A stretch of DNA of 64,000 nt, taken from NCBI RefSeq assembly GCF_011758655.1, contig NZ_JAAMPA010000001.1, positions 930,001 to 994,000 of the forward strand, in the 5' to 3' direction. Below, one piece after another: positions 51,655 to 59,311 of the stretch (positions within the stretch are counted from its first letter, which is position 1; every line of letters starts with the position of its first letter). The stretch is from Modestobacter marinus (GTDB lineage: Bacteria; Actinomycetota; Actinomycetes; Mycobacteriales; Geodermatophilaceae). Made by a program: the position numbers and the translations under genes. The notes below the pieces were generated by a model that was not told where the DNA came from, made no database searches, and was given only the letters and a program-made list of their open reading frames with translations.

Positions 51655-52194
51655 CTACCAGCCGGTTGCGCCGTCGATGCGTTCGCGCAACAGGTCGGCG
51701 TGGCCGTTGTGCCGGGCGTACTCCTCGATCATGTGCAGGTACACCCAGCGCAACGTCACCTGCTCGCCGTACCGCAGGCCGGCGCTGAGGTCGTCGAGCG
51801 AGCCGTGCCCGGCGGCGACCGCCCGGCTGGCCTCGACCTCGGCGGTGAAGGCAGCCAGCTCCGCCGGGACGGCGGTGGCCGGGTCGTCGCCGTCGGCCCC
51901 CACCCCGGTGAACTCCGCGTCCTCCTCCTCGGTCCAGTGGACCGTCGGCGCATCGCGCCCGGCGACCACCCGGGTGAACCAGTAGCGCTCGACGTCGGTC
52001 AGGTGCCGCAGCAGGCCGCGCAGGCTCAGGGCCGACTCCGGGATGGCGCGCTCGCCCAGCTGCTCCGGGGTGAGGCCGGCGCACTTGGTCAGCAGGGTCA
52101 CCCGGTGGAAGTCCAGCCAGGCCGCCAGCGCGGCCCGTTCGCCGTCGGAGGAGGGCGGGACGACGCGGGTGGGGGCGGGCGGGACCACGGTCAC
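51655..52194 (-). CDS. DinB-fold protein 1 (DUF664, mycothiol-dependent type)
   Basis: 179 residues from the GTG at 52194; the open frame reaches 52227, inside the next palindrome. Four-helix DinB fold: WLDFHRVTLLTKCAGLTPEQLGER, SLRGLLRHLTDVERYWFTRV and YLHMIEEYARHNGHADLLRERIDGATG. The three His residues (RHLTDVE, LHMIEEYARHNGHAD) suit a metal site as in mycothiol-dependent maleylpyruvate isomerase and related transferases. Paralogue of the next gene, with a closely similar C-terminal half. Reaction unknown. Confidence 0.88.
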   Translation of the reverse strand: MTVVPPAPTRVVPPSSDGERAALAAWLDFHRVTLLTKCAGLTPEQLGERAIPESALSLRGLLRHLTDVERYWFTRVVAGRDAPTVHWTEEEDAEFTGVGADGDDPATAVPAELAAFTAEVEASRAVAAGHGSLDDLSAGLRYGEQVTLRWVYLHMIEEYARHNGHADLLRERIDGATGW

Positions 52195-52217
52195 CCGGCC
52201 AGTCTGCCGGGCGGACT

Positions 52218-52267
52218 GTGATCCCACGCCCCACCAGAATGGCCATGTCGGTGGGGTCTGGGATCAC
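52218..52267. repeat. AAATGGCCATTT palindrome, copy 6 (degenerate core, long outer stem)
   Basis: The outer arms GTGATCCCA (52218-52226) and TGGGATCAC (52259-52267) are perfect. The inner CCCCACC/GGTGGGG is perfect, but the core reads AGAATGGCCATGTC with three mismatched pairs. It overlaps the end of DinB-2 and is its likely terminator. Confidence 0.8.
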
Positions 52268-52809
52268 TCACCGGTGGCGCCGTCGATGCGCTCGCGGAGC
52301 AGGTCGGCGTGGCCGTTGTGCCGCGCGTACTCCTCGATCATGTGCAGGTACACCCAGCGCAGCGAGACCTGCTCCCCACTGCGGCTGGTGCGGCCCCGGC
52401 CCAGGTCGTCCAGTGCGTCGAAGCCGTCGGCGACGTCCCGGCTGACCTGGCACTCCTCGGCGAACCGGGCGAACTCCGCGGCCACCGTGTCCGCATCGCC
52501 GGCGTCCCGGCCCACGCCGTCGAAGTCGCCGTCCGGGTCGTCGTCCGAGCAGTAGAGGAGGGCGCGGTCCTGGCCGTCCAGCACCTTCCGGAACCAGCCC
52601 CGCTCCACCTCGGTCATGTGCCGGACCAGCCCGCGCAGGCTCATCGACGACGGCGGCACCGACCGCTCCCCCAGCTGCTCGGGCGTCAGCCCGGCGCACT
52701 TGGTCAGCAGGGTGCCCCGCTGGTACTCCAGCCAGGCCCGCACCGCGGGGCGTTCGGCGTCCCGGTACGGCGGGTCGACGCGCTCGGGGGCGTGCACGAA
52801 GTCGGTCAT
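52264..52809 (-). CDS. DinB-fold protein 2 (DUF664, mycothiol-dependent type)
   Basis: 181 residues; ATG 52809. Same fold and motifs as DinB-1 (WLEYQRGTLLTKCAGLTPEQLGER, SLRGLVRHMTEVERGW and LHMIEEYARHNGHADLLRERIDGATGE). The last ~33 residues are almost identical to the paralogue, and the DNA there is nearly identical, showing a tandem duplication about 0.6 kb apart. Its start lies only 11 bp from the divergent folP2 ATG, so at least one transcript has almost no leader. Confidence 0.88.
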   Translation of the reverse strand: MTDFVHAPERVDPPYRDAERPAVRAWLEYQRGTLLTKCAGLTPEQLGERSVPPSSMSLRGLVRHMTEVERGWFRKVLDGQDRALLYCSDDDPDGDFDGVGRDAGDADTVAAEFARFAEECQVSRDVADGFDALDDLGRGRTSRSGEQVSLRWVYLHMIEEYARHNGHADLLRERIDGATGE

Positions 52810-52820
52810 GACCGCAGATC

Positions 52821-53702
52821 ATGGCGTGGTTGGCTGTCCCGGTGCTGCGCATCGGCCCCCTCGACGTCCCCGACGGCGGGCTGGTCGTCATGGCGATCGT
52901 GAACCGCACGCCGGACTCGTTCTACGACGGCGGCGCCACCTTCGGGCTGGACGCGGCGCTGGCCCGGGTCGACCAGGTGGTCGCCGAGGGCGCGGACATG
53001 GTGGACGTCGGTGGGGTGAAGGCCGCCCCCGGCGCGGAGGTGGACCCGGCCGAGGAGATCCGCCGGACCGTGGACCTGGTCGCGGCGATCCGGGCGGCCC
53101 ACCCGCAGCTGCCGATCTCCATCGACACCTGGCGGGCCGAGGTCGGCCGGGAGGCGCTGGCCGCCGGCGCCGACGTGGTCAACGACGCCTGGGGCGGGGT
53201 CGACCCGCAGCTCGCGCACGTCGCCGCCGAGGCCGGCGCGGGCATCGTCTGCACCCACGCCGGCGGCCTCCCGCCCCGCACCCGGCCGCACCGGGTGACC
53301 TACGACGACGTGGTCGCCGACGTCATCCGGCGGACGACGGCGCTCGCCGAGGCCGCGGTGGCCGCCGGCGTCGACCCCGAGCGGGTGCTGATCGACCCCG
53401 GGCACGACTTCGGCAAGAACACCCGGCACTCGCTGGAGGCCACCCGGCGGCTCGACGAGCTGGTCGCCACCGGCTGGCCGGTGCTGGTGGCGCTGTCGAA
53501 CAAGGACTTCGTCGGGGAGACCCTCGACCTGCCGGTGGACCAGCGGCTGACCGGCACCCTCGCCGCGACCGCGGTGAGCGCGTGGCTGGGCGCCCGGGTG
53601 TTCCGGGTGCACGACGTCGCCGCCACCCGGCAGACGCTGGACATGGTGGCCTCGATCCGCGGCGACCGGCCGCCGGCCCGCACCACCCGCGGCCTGGCCT
53701 GA
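52821..53702 (+). CDS. folP2: Dihydropteroate synthase-like protein (FolP2 type)
   Basis: 293 residues; ATG 52821. TIM-barrel motifs: VNRTPDSFYDGG, MVDVGGVKAAPG, ISIDTWRAEVGREALAAGADVVNDAWGG, LIDPGHDFGKN and FRVHDVA. In true dihydropteroate synthases the second loop reads GGESTRPGA; the GGVKAxPG form here is that of mycobacterial FolP2, which has been reported not to show synthase activity. A folate role is therefore doubtful; FolP2 often lies near glucosyl-3-phosphoglycerate synthase, which is not seen here. Confidence 0.9.
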   Translation: MAWLAVPVLRIGPLDVPDGGLVVMAIVNRTPDSFYDGGATFGLDAALARVDQVVAEGADMVDVGGVKAAPGAEVDPAEEIRRTVDLVAAIRAAHPQLPISIDTWRAEVGREALAAGADVVNDAWGGVDPQLAHVAAEAGAGIVCTHAGGLPPRTRPHRVTYDDVVADVIRRTTALAEAAVAAGVDPERVLIDPGHDFGKNTRHSLEATRRLDELVATGWPVLVALSNKDFVGETLDLPVDQRLTGTLAATAVSAWLGARVFRVHDVAATRQTLDMVASIRGDRPPARTTRGLA

Positions 53703-53859
53703 CGAAGGTGGGAGGACCCCGTCCTCCTCACCCCTCGCGAGCTCGGGGCGAGCCTCGGGACGGGGCCTGACCCCACGCCTCGCAGGCTCGCGGCGGGCCC
53801 CTGGAGAGAGGCCGTCGGCCGGTGACGGGGAATGCGTCCGGGATCGCTACGTTGCGGGC

Positions 53860-54285
53860 ATGGCCGCCACCGGGTTCCACACCGCCGACGAGCTCAACGA
53901 CCTGCTGCCGGGCACCTTCCCCGGGTTGCTCGGCATCGTCGTCGACACCCACGAGCCGGGCCGGCTCACCTCCCACCTGGACGTCCGGCCCGAGCTGCTG
54001 GCGCCCAACGGCTACCTGCACGCCGGCACCGTGGTGACCCTCGCCGACACCAGCTGCGGCCTGCCGACCCGGGCGCTGCTGCCCGAGGGGTCCAGCGGCT
54101 TCACCACCATCGAGCTGAAGAGCAACCACCTGAGCACCGCCCGGAAGGGCCGCATCTCCGCCGTCGCCACGAACGTGCACGCCGGCCGGACGACGCAGGT
54201 CTGGGACGCCGTGGTGACCGCCGAGGCCACCGGGAAGACGCTGGCGCTGTTCCGCTGCACCCAGTCGGTGCTCTGGCCGCGATGA
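53860..54285 (+). CDS. PaaI-like hot-dog thioesterase
   Basis: 141 residues; ATG 53860. Hot-dog fold with LAPNGYLHAGTVVTLADTSCGLPTRALLPEG (the NGYLHAG catalytic loop with Asp in LAD), FTTIELKSNHLSTARKGRISAVATNVHAGRTTQVWDAVVT and FRCTQSVLWP. It hydrolyses acyl-CoA thioesters, probably aromatic or medium-chain. It lies upstream of an acyl-CoA ligase with a 137-bp gap containing short tandem repeats; the two may form a functional pair. Confidence 0.92.
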   Translation: MAATGFHTADELNDLLPGTFPGLLGIVVDTHEPGRLTSHLDVRPELLAPNGYLHAGTVVTLADTSCGLPTRALLPEGSSGFTTIELKSNHLSTARKGRISAVATNVHAGRTTQVWDAVVTAEATGKTLALFRCTQSVLWPR

Positions 54286-54339
54286 CCCGTCGCCTCCGGC
54301 GGTGATGACCAGTCGCCTCCGGCGGTGATGACCCCTCGG
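54281..54339 (+). repeat. 23-bp tandem repeat across the thioesterase stop
   Basis: Unit GATGACCCGTCGCCTCCGGC plus GGT occurs at 54281-54303 and again at 54304-54326 with one change (c to a), followed by a partial third copy. The first copy contains the thioesterase stop codon. Confidence 0.85.
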
Positions 54340-54422
54340 AGCTACCGGCGGGTAGCCCGGGTGTGGCGCGCGACACGCCGAATGTGAGACTGGCGTCACC
54401 GCACCTGAGTCGAGGAGGACCC

Positions 54423-56018
54423 GTGGCGTTCGCCAGTCGCTATCCCGATGTCGAGATCCCCGAGCTGTCGGTACCGCAGTTCGTGCTGGGCGGCGCCGCC
54501 GAACGCGCCGACCGCCCCGCGCTGATCGACGGCCTCTCCGGCGAGACGATCACCCACGGTGAGCTCGCCTTCTACGTCGAGCGGGTCGCCGCCGCGCTGC
54601 ACGCCCGGGGCCTGCGCAAGGGCGACGTCGTCGCCGTCTTCAGCCCGAACACGATCTGGTACCCGGTGGTCTTCCACGGCATCGCCGCGGCCGGCTGCGT
54701 GATCAGCCCGGTCAACGCGCTGTACACGCCGGAGGAGATCGCCTTCCAGCTCAAGGACTCCGGCGCGAAGGTGCTGGTCACCGTCTCGCCGTTCCTGGAC
54801 CGCGCGCTGGCGGCGACGGAGAAGTCGCCGGTCGACGAGGTCATCGTCATGGACGGCGCCGAGGGCCACGCCTCGCTGCGCGACCTGATCACCGCCGACG
54901 CCCCCGCCGTGCAGGTGGACATCGACCCGGCCGAGGACCTGATCACGCTCCCGTACTCCAGCGGCACCACGGGGCTGCCCAAGGGCGTCATGCTCACCCA
55001 CCGCAACCTGGTGGCCAACGTGACCCAGTCCCGCCCGCTGGCCGGCGTCGACGAGGGCAACGAGCGGATCATCGCCGTCCTGCCGTTCTTCCACATCTAC
55101 GGTTTGACCGTGCTGATGAACCAGGGCCTGCAGTGGGGCGGCGCCGTCGTCACCCTGCCGCGGTTCGACCTGGAGCAGTTCCTCCGGGTCGTCCAGGACC
55201 AGAAGATCACCCGGGCGTTCGTCGCCCCACCGATCGTGCTGGCGCTGGCCAAGCACCCGATGGTCGACCAGTTCGACCTCTCCTCGCTGCGCAGCATCAC
55301 CTCCGGTGCCGCGCCGCTGGACGAGTCGCTGGCCCAGGCCGCCCAGGACCGGCTCCGCAAGGGCGCGAGCGAGGGCGTCAGCGTCGGGCAGGGCTACGGC
55401 ATGACCGAGCTGTCGCCGGTCTCGCACACCACCCCCGAGGTGGGCCTGGAGCCGGCCGGCGCCGGCCCCACCCCGAAGGGCACGGTCGGCTACGCGCTGC
55501 CCAACACCGAGTGTCGGCTGATCGACCCGGCCACCGGCGAGGACGCCGCCCCCGGCGAGCGCGGCGAGCTGTGGGTGCGCGGGCCGCAGGTGATGAAGGG
55601 CTACCTGAACAACCCGCAGGCCACCGCCGAGACGCTGGACGGCGAGGGCTGGCTGCACACCGGTGACGTGGCGATCGTCGACGACGAGGGCCGCTACACC
55701 GTGGTCGACCGGGTCAAGGAGCTGATCAAGTACAAGGGCTACCAGGTGGCCCCGGCCGAGCTGGAGGCCGTGCTGCTCAACAACCCGCAGATCGCCGACG
55801 CCGCGGTCATCGGGGTGCTGGACAAGGAGAGCGGCGAGGAGCTGCCCAAGGCCTTCGTCGTCCGGGCGCCGGGCTCGGAGATCAGCGAGGACGACATCAA
55901 GGCCTACATGGCCGAGCACGTCGCCCCGCACAAGAAGATCCGGCTGGTCGAGTTCATCGACCAGGTGCCGAAGTCCATGGCCGGCAAGATCCTCCGCAAG
56001 GACCTCAAGAACCGCTGA
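54423..56018 (+). CDS. Acyl-CoA ligase (4-coumarate--CoA ligase-like AMP-binding enzyme)
   Basis: 531 residues; the GTG at 54423 follows GAGGAGGACCC. ANL-superfamily motifs: LPYSSGTTGLPKGVMLTHRN (P-loop), GQGYGMTELSP, GELWVRGPQVMKGY, WLHTGDVAIVDDEG, VDRVKELIKYKGYQVAPAELE and the C-terminal PKSMAGKILRKDL with the catalytic Lys. It activates a carboxylic acid as acyl-AMP and transfers it to CoA. Overall similarity is to plant-type 4CL and long-chain or medium-chain fatty acyl-CoA ligases; the substrate is not clear. Confidence 0.95.
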   Translation: MAFASRYPDVEIPELSVPQFVLGGAAERADRPALIDGLSGETITHGELAFYVERVAAALHARGLRKGDVVAVFSPNTIWYPVVFHGIAAAGCVISPVNALYTPEEIAFQLKDSGAKVLVTVSPFLDRALAATEKSPVDEVIVMDGAEGHASLRDLITADAPAVQVDIDPAEDLITLPYSSGTTGLPKGVMLTHRNLVANVTQSRPLAGVDEGNERIIAVLPFFHIYGLTVLMNQGLQWGGAVVTLPRFDLEQFLRVVQDQKITRAFVAPPIVLALAKHPMVDQFDLSSLRSITSGAAPLDESLAQAAQDRLRKGASEGVSVGQGYGMTELSPVSHTTPEVGLEPAGAGPTPKGTVGYALPNTECRLIDPATGEDAAPGERGELWVRGPQVMKGYLNNPQATAETLDGEGWLHTGDVAIVDDEGRYTVVDRVKELIKYKGYQVAPAELEAVLLNNPQIADAAVIGVLDKESGEELPKAFVVRAPGSEISEDDIKAYMAEHVAPHKKIRLVEFIDQVPKSMAGKILRKDLKNR

Positions 56019-56028
56019 GGTCCACCCC

Positions 56029-56106
56029 CGCGACGATCATGGAGCGGGCGTGGCGGCACGCGGCTGACCGGCCGCGTGTCGTCACCAGCGCTCCGTGATC
56101 GTCGCG
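56029..56106. repeat. Long nested inverted repeat after the acyl-CoA ligase gene
   Basis: CGCGACGATCATGGAGCG (56029-56046) and 56089-56106 are complementary at 17 of 18 positions; inside, ACGCGGC pairs with GCCGCGT. It starts 11 bp after the stop codon. It may be a terminator or an intergenic repeat element; there is no U-tract. Confidence 0.7.
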
Positions 56107-56191
56107 GCCGAGGTTCTTCCGGCCCCCGTGCAGGGCCACGCTGCGAGCTTGCGAGGAGCGGGGGGCACGGGGGTCCTTCTAGGGTCGGGGC

Positions 56192-57181
56192 ATGCGTGCG
56201 GTGACGATCTCCTCCCCCGGCGGCCCCGAGGTGCTCGGCTGGGGTGAGGTGCCCGACCCGGTCTGCGGGCCCGGTGAGGTGCTGGTCGACGTGGCCGCCA
56301 CCGCGGTGAACCGCGCCGACACCCTGCAGCGCCAGGGGCACTACCCGGCCCCGCCGGGCGCCAGCGAGGTCCTCGGCCTGGAGTGCAGCGGCGTGATCAG
56401 CGAGGTCGGCGCCGAGGTGACCGGCTGGTCGGTGGGCGACGAGGTGTGCGCGCTGCTGTCCGGTGGCGGGTACGCCGAGCGGGTCGCCGTCCCGGCCGGG
56501 CAGCTGCTCCCCCGCCCGGCCGGCGTCGAGCTGGCCACCGCCGCGGCGCTGCCGGAGGTGGTCTGCACGGTCTGGTCCAACGTGTTCATGCTCGCCAGGC
56601 TGCGGGCCGGCGAGGTCTTCCTGGTGCACGGCGGGTCCAGCGGCATCGGCACGATGGCGATCCAGCTCGCCCGGCGCGCCGGTGCCCGGGTGGCGACGAC
56701 GGCCGGCAGCCCGGAGAAGCTGGCCTTCTGCCGCGAGCTCGGCGCCGAGATCCTGGTCGACCACCGCGAGCAGGACTTCGTCGAGGTGGTCCGGGAGGCC
56801 ACCGACGGGCACGGGGCGGACGTCGTCCTGGACATCATCGGGGCCAAGTACCTGGCCCGGAACCTCGACGTGCTGGCCACCGGCGGCCGGCTGGTCGGCA
56901 TCGGCATGCAGGGCGGCACCAAGGCCAAGATCGATCTGGGCAAGCTGATGCGCAAGCGCGGCTCGGTGCACGCCACCACGCTGCGCTCGCGGCCGGCGAC
57001 CGGGCCCGGCGGCAAGGCCGAGATCGTGGCGGCGGTGCGGCACGACGTGTGGCCCGACGTCGAGCGGGGCGTCGTCCGGCCGATCGTGGACCGCCGGCTG
57101 CCGATGTCCCGGGCCGGCGAGGCGCACGCGCTGCTGGAGTCCAGCGGCCACATCGGCAAGGTCCTGCTGCTCCCCGGCTGA
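56192..57181 (+). CDS. NAD(P)H-quinone oxidoreductase (PIG3-type MDR enzyme)
   Basis: 329 residues; ATG 56192. Zinc-free medium-chain dehydrogenase: NRADTLQRQGHYPAPPGASEVLGLECSG, GDEVCALLSGGGYAERV, VHGGSSGIGTMAIQLARRAGARV (NADPH loop) and LDIIGAKYLARNLDVLATGGRLVGIGMQGG. It matches the PIG3/quinone-reductase subgroup that reduces quinones. Monocistronic, convergent with the cysteine-desulfurase-like gene. Confidence 0.93.
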   Translation: MRAVTISSPGGPEVLGWGEVPDPVCGPGEVLVDVAATAVNRADTLQRQGHYPAPPGASEVLGLECSGVISEVGAEVTGWSVGDEVCALLSGGGYAERVAVPAGQLLPRPAGVELATAAALPEVVCTVWSNVFMLARLRAGEVFLVHGGSSGIGTMAIQLARRAGARVATTAGSPEKLAFCRELGAEILVDHREQDFVEVVREATDGHGADVVLDIIGAKYLARNLDVLATGGRLVGIGMQGGTKAKIDLGKLMRKRGSVHATTLRSRPATGPGGKAEIVAAVRHDVWPDVERGVVRPIVDRRLPMSRAGEAHALLESSGHIGKVLLLPG

Positions 57182-57212
57182 CGCCGCTCGCGGCCGACGC
57201 CGCCCGCACCCG

Positions 57213-57270
57213 AGCGCTGTGCGCTGAGAGCCCACTCCGAGCGCGGGACGGGTCCTCAGCGCACAGTGCT
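57213..57270. terminator. Bidirectional hairpin between convergent genes
   Basis: AGCGCTGTGCGCTGAG (57213-57228) is complementary to 57255-57270 at 15 of 16 positions, in the 109-bp gap between the convergent quinone-reductase and aminotransferase-V genes. It probably serves both. Confidence 0.65.
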
Positions 57271-57290
57271 GGCCGTCGGCGACGGGTCCG

Positions 57291-58508
57291 TCAGCGCAGG
57301 TCGGCGACGGCCTCGACGAGGCGGTCGACCTCCTCGGCGGTGTTGTAGTGCATCAGGCCCAGTCGCACCGCGCCGCCGGCCTCGTTGACCCCGATCGCGT
57401 CGAACAGCTCCCGGGAGTAGAAGTCGCCGTCCCAGGCACAGACGCCGTTGCGGGCCAGCTCGGTGGCCGCCTGCCGGGGGCGCAGCCGGTCGACGGTGAA
57501 GGACAGCGTCGGCGTCGTCCACCCCGGGTCGCCCAGCACCTGCACGTGGGCCATCGACCGCAGCGCGGCGTCCAGCCGGGTGAACAGCTGCTCCTCGTAG
57601 CGGCTCACCGCGGCCATCGAGGTGCGCAGCCGTTCCCGCCGCGTGCCGGTGGCCTCGAGGCAGAGCGCCGCCAGGTGGTCGACCGAGGCCGCCACTCCGG
57701 CGTAGAGCTCGAACGGCGGCGCGCCCGTCTCGAACCGGTCGGGCACCCGCTCGGATGCGGGCAGCAGCTTGTCCGGCTCCAGCTCCTCGAGCAGCCCCGG
57801 GTGGGCGACCAGCGCGCCGACGTGCGGGCCGCACCACTTGTAGGCCGACAGCAGGAGGAAGTCCGCACCCAGCTCGTCGACGTCCAGCGGGGCGTGCGGC
57901 GCGGCGTGGGCGGCGTCGACGACGACCAGCGCCCCGACCCGGTGCGCCCGCTCGGCGATCGCGGCGACGTCGGGACGGGTGCCGATCGCGCTGCTGGCCG
58001 CGGTGACGGCGACCAGCCGGGTGCGGGCGGTGACCAGTTCGTCGTACTGCCAGTCCGGCAGCTCCCCGGTCTCGATGTCCACCTCGGCCCACCGCACGGT
58101 CATCCCGAGCGCGGCGGCGACCTGCAGCCACGGGCGGATGTTGGCGTCGTGGTCTAGCCGGCTGACCACGATCTCGTCGCCGTGACCCCAGTGCTTGGCC
58201 AGCGCCCGGGCGACGCCGTACGTCAGCGTGGTCAGGTTCGGTCCGAGGACGACGCCGGCAGGCGAGCCGCCCACCAGATCGGCCACCGCGGACCGCGCGC
58301 CGGCGACCAGCTGCTCGGCCCGGGCGGAGGAGGCGAAGACGCCGCCCCGGCCGGCGATCGGCACCCGCATCGCCTGGGAGACGGCGCGCACCACGCTCTC
58401 CGGGACCAGCGCGCCGCCGGGTCCGTCGGCGTGCACGAGGCCGTCGGACAGCCCGGGGAACAGGCCCCGGACGCGGGCCACGTCCAGCTGGCCCTCCCCC
58501 GACGACAT
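57291..58508 (-). CDS. Cysteine desulfurase-like protein (aminotransferase class V)
   Basis: 405 residues; ATG 58508 (the frame is open to 58664 without support). PLP-fold features: LVHADGPGGALVPESVV, GPNLTTLTYGVARAL, SRLDHDANIRPW, VAVTAASSAIGTRPDV, VVVDAAHAAPHAPLDVDELGADFLLLSAYKWCGPHVGAL (PLP Lys in SAYKW) and VRLGLMHYNTAEEVD. It belongs to the stand-alone cysteine-desulfurase-like subfamily rather than SufS. No suf genes are nearby, so the sulfur acceptor is unknown. Confidence 0.9.
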   Translation of the reverse strand: MSSGEGQLDVARVRGLFPGLSDGLVHADGPGGALVPESVVRAVSQAMRVPIAGRGGVFASSARAEQLVAGARSAVADLVGGSPAGVVLGPNLTTLTYGVARALAKHWGHGDEIVVSRLDHDANIRPWLQVAAALGMTVRWAEVDIETGELPDWQYDELVTARTRLVAVTAASSAIGTRPDVAAIAERAHRVGALVVVDAAHAAPHAPLDVDELGADFLLLSAYKWCGPHVGALVAHPGLLEELEPDKLLPASERVPDRFETGAPPFELYAGVAASVDHLAALCLEATGTRRERLRTSMAAVSRYEEQLFTRLDAALRSMAHVQVLGDPGWTTPTLSFTVDRLRPRQAATELARNGVCAWDGDFYSRELFDAIGVNEAGGAVRLGLMHYNTAEEVDRLVEAVADLR

Positions 58509-58647
58509 GGCGGGGAGCGTAGTTCCTCCGGCTGTGCCCATCGGTCCGCCTCCGCGGCGCCCGCCGGTGCGCCTCCGCCCGCGCCCGCGGGCGCCGCTGG
58601 CGTCGGGTACCCGGCGGCACCGGACGGCGCCGGGGCAGGATGGGGGC

Positions 58648-59178
58648 ATGACAGCACCAGGCACCGGTGAGCCCCGTCCCCAGCAGGTCCTCGTCGTGGG
58701 CCCGGACGGTCAGCCGGTCGGGGGCATGACCCTGTCCGACGGCGACGAGGGCAGCATGGCCGGGGTCGGCGACCTCGTCGAGCAGCCGGCCAAGGTCATG
58801 CGGATCGGCACGATGATCAAGCAGCTGCTCGAGGAGGTGCGGGCGGCGCCCCTGGACGACGCCAGCCGGAACCGGCTGCGCGACATCCACGCCTCCTCGA
58901 TCCGCGAGCTCGAGCAGGGGCTGGCCCCCGAGCTGCGCGAGGAGCTGGACCGGATCACGCTGCCGTTCACCGAGGGCGAGACCCCCTCGGACGCCGAGCT
59001 GCGGATCGCCCAGGCCCAGCTGGTCGGCTGGCTGGAGGGCGTCTTCCACGGCATCCAGACCGCGCTCTTCGCCCAGCAGATGGCCGCCCGCGCCCAGCTG
59101 GAGGAGATGCGTCGCAAGGCCCTCCCGCCGGGTGCGCCGGCCCAGGAGCACCGGCCCGGCGGCGGCCAGTACCTGTGA
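58648..59178 (+). CDS. bpa: Bacterial proteasome activator (Bpa/PafE)
   Basis: 176 residues; ATG 58648 after GGCAGGATGGGGGC. A disordered N-terminus precedes four-helix sequence AKVMRIGTMIKQLLEEVRAAPLDDASRNRLRDIHASSIRELEQGLAPELREELDRI and QAQLVGWLEGVFHGIQTALFAQQMAARAQLEEM. The last residues GQYL are the motif that docks into the 20S proteasome alpha ring. In mycobacteria Bpa forms a dodecameric ring that opens the proteasome without ATP for unfolded proteins. It implies a proteasome elsewhere in this genome. Confidence 0.95.
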   Translation: MTAPGTGEPRPQQVLVVGPDGQPVGGMTLSDGDEGSMAGVGDLVEQPAKVMRIGTMIKQLLEEVRAAPLDDASRNRLRDIHASSIRELEQGLAPELREELDRITLPFTEGETPSDAELRIAQAQLVGWLEGVFHGIQTALFAQQMAARAQLEEMRRKALPPGAPAQEHRPGGGQYL

Positions 59179-59311
59179 TCCCGGCCCAGCCGATCCCGGC
59201 CCAGCCGATCCCGGCCCAGCCGATCCCGGCCCAGCCGATCCCGGCCCAGCCGATCCCGGCGTAGCTGGTCCCGGCCCAGCTGGTCCCGGCTCAGCTGGTC
59301 CCGGCTCAGCT
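59177..59311. repeat. 15-bp minisatellite between convergent bpa and ddrB
   Basis: Unit GATCCCGGCCCAGCC is repeated nine times over 135 bp. Six copies are near-identical; the last three drift to GGTCCCGGCTCAGCT. The array starts inside the bpa stop codon and ends inside the ddrB stop codon, filling the whole convergent gap. Confidence 0.92.

Noticed and set aside
40247-52256. Several predicted starts (MAIS..., MAIL..., MAMS...) inside the palindromes
   Set aside because: ATGGCCAT gives an ATG on both strands, so gene callers will extend genes into the repeats. Better starts with ribosome sites lie downstream in each real gene.
59177-59311. Possible CRISPR array
   Set aside because: 15-bp units without spacers and no cas genes; a minisatellite. 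The 120-bp repeats at 4.2-4.9 kb are coding and likewise not CRISPR.
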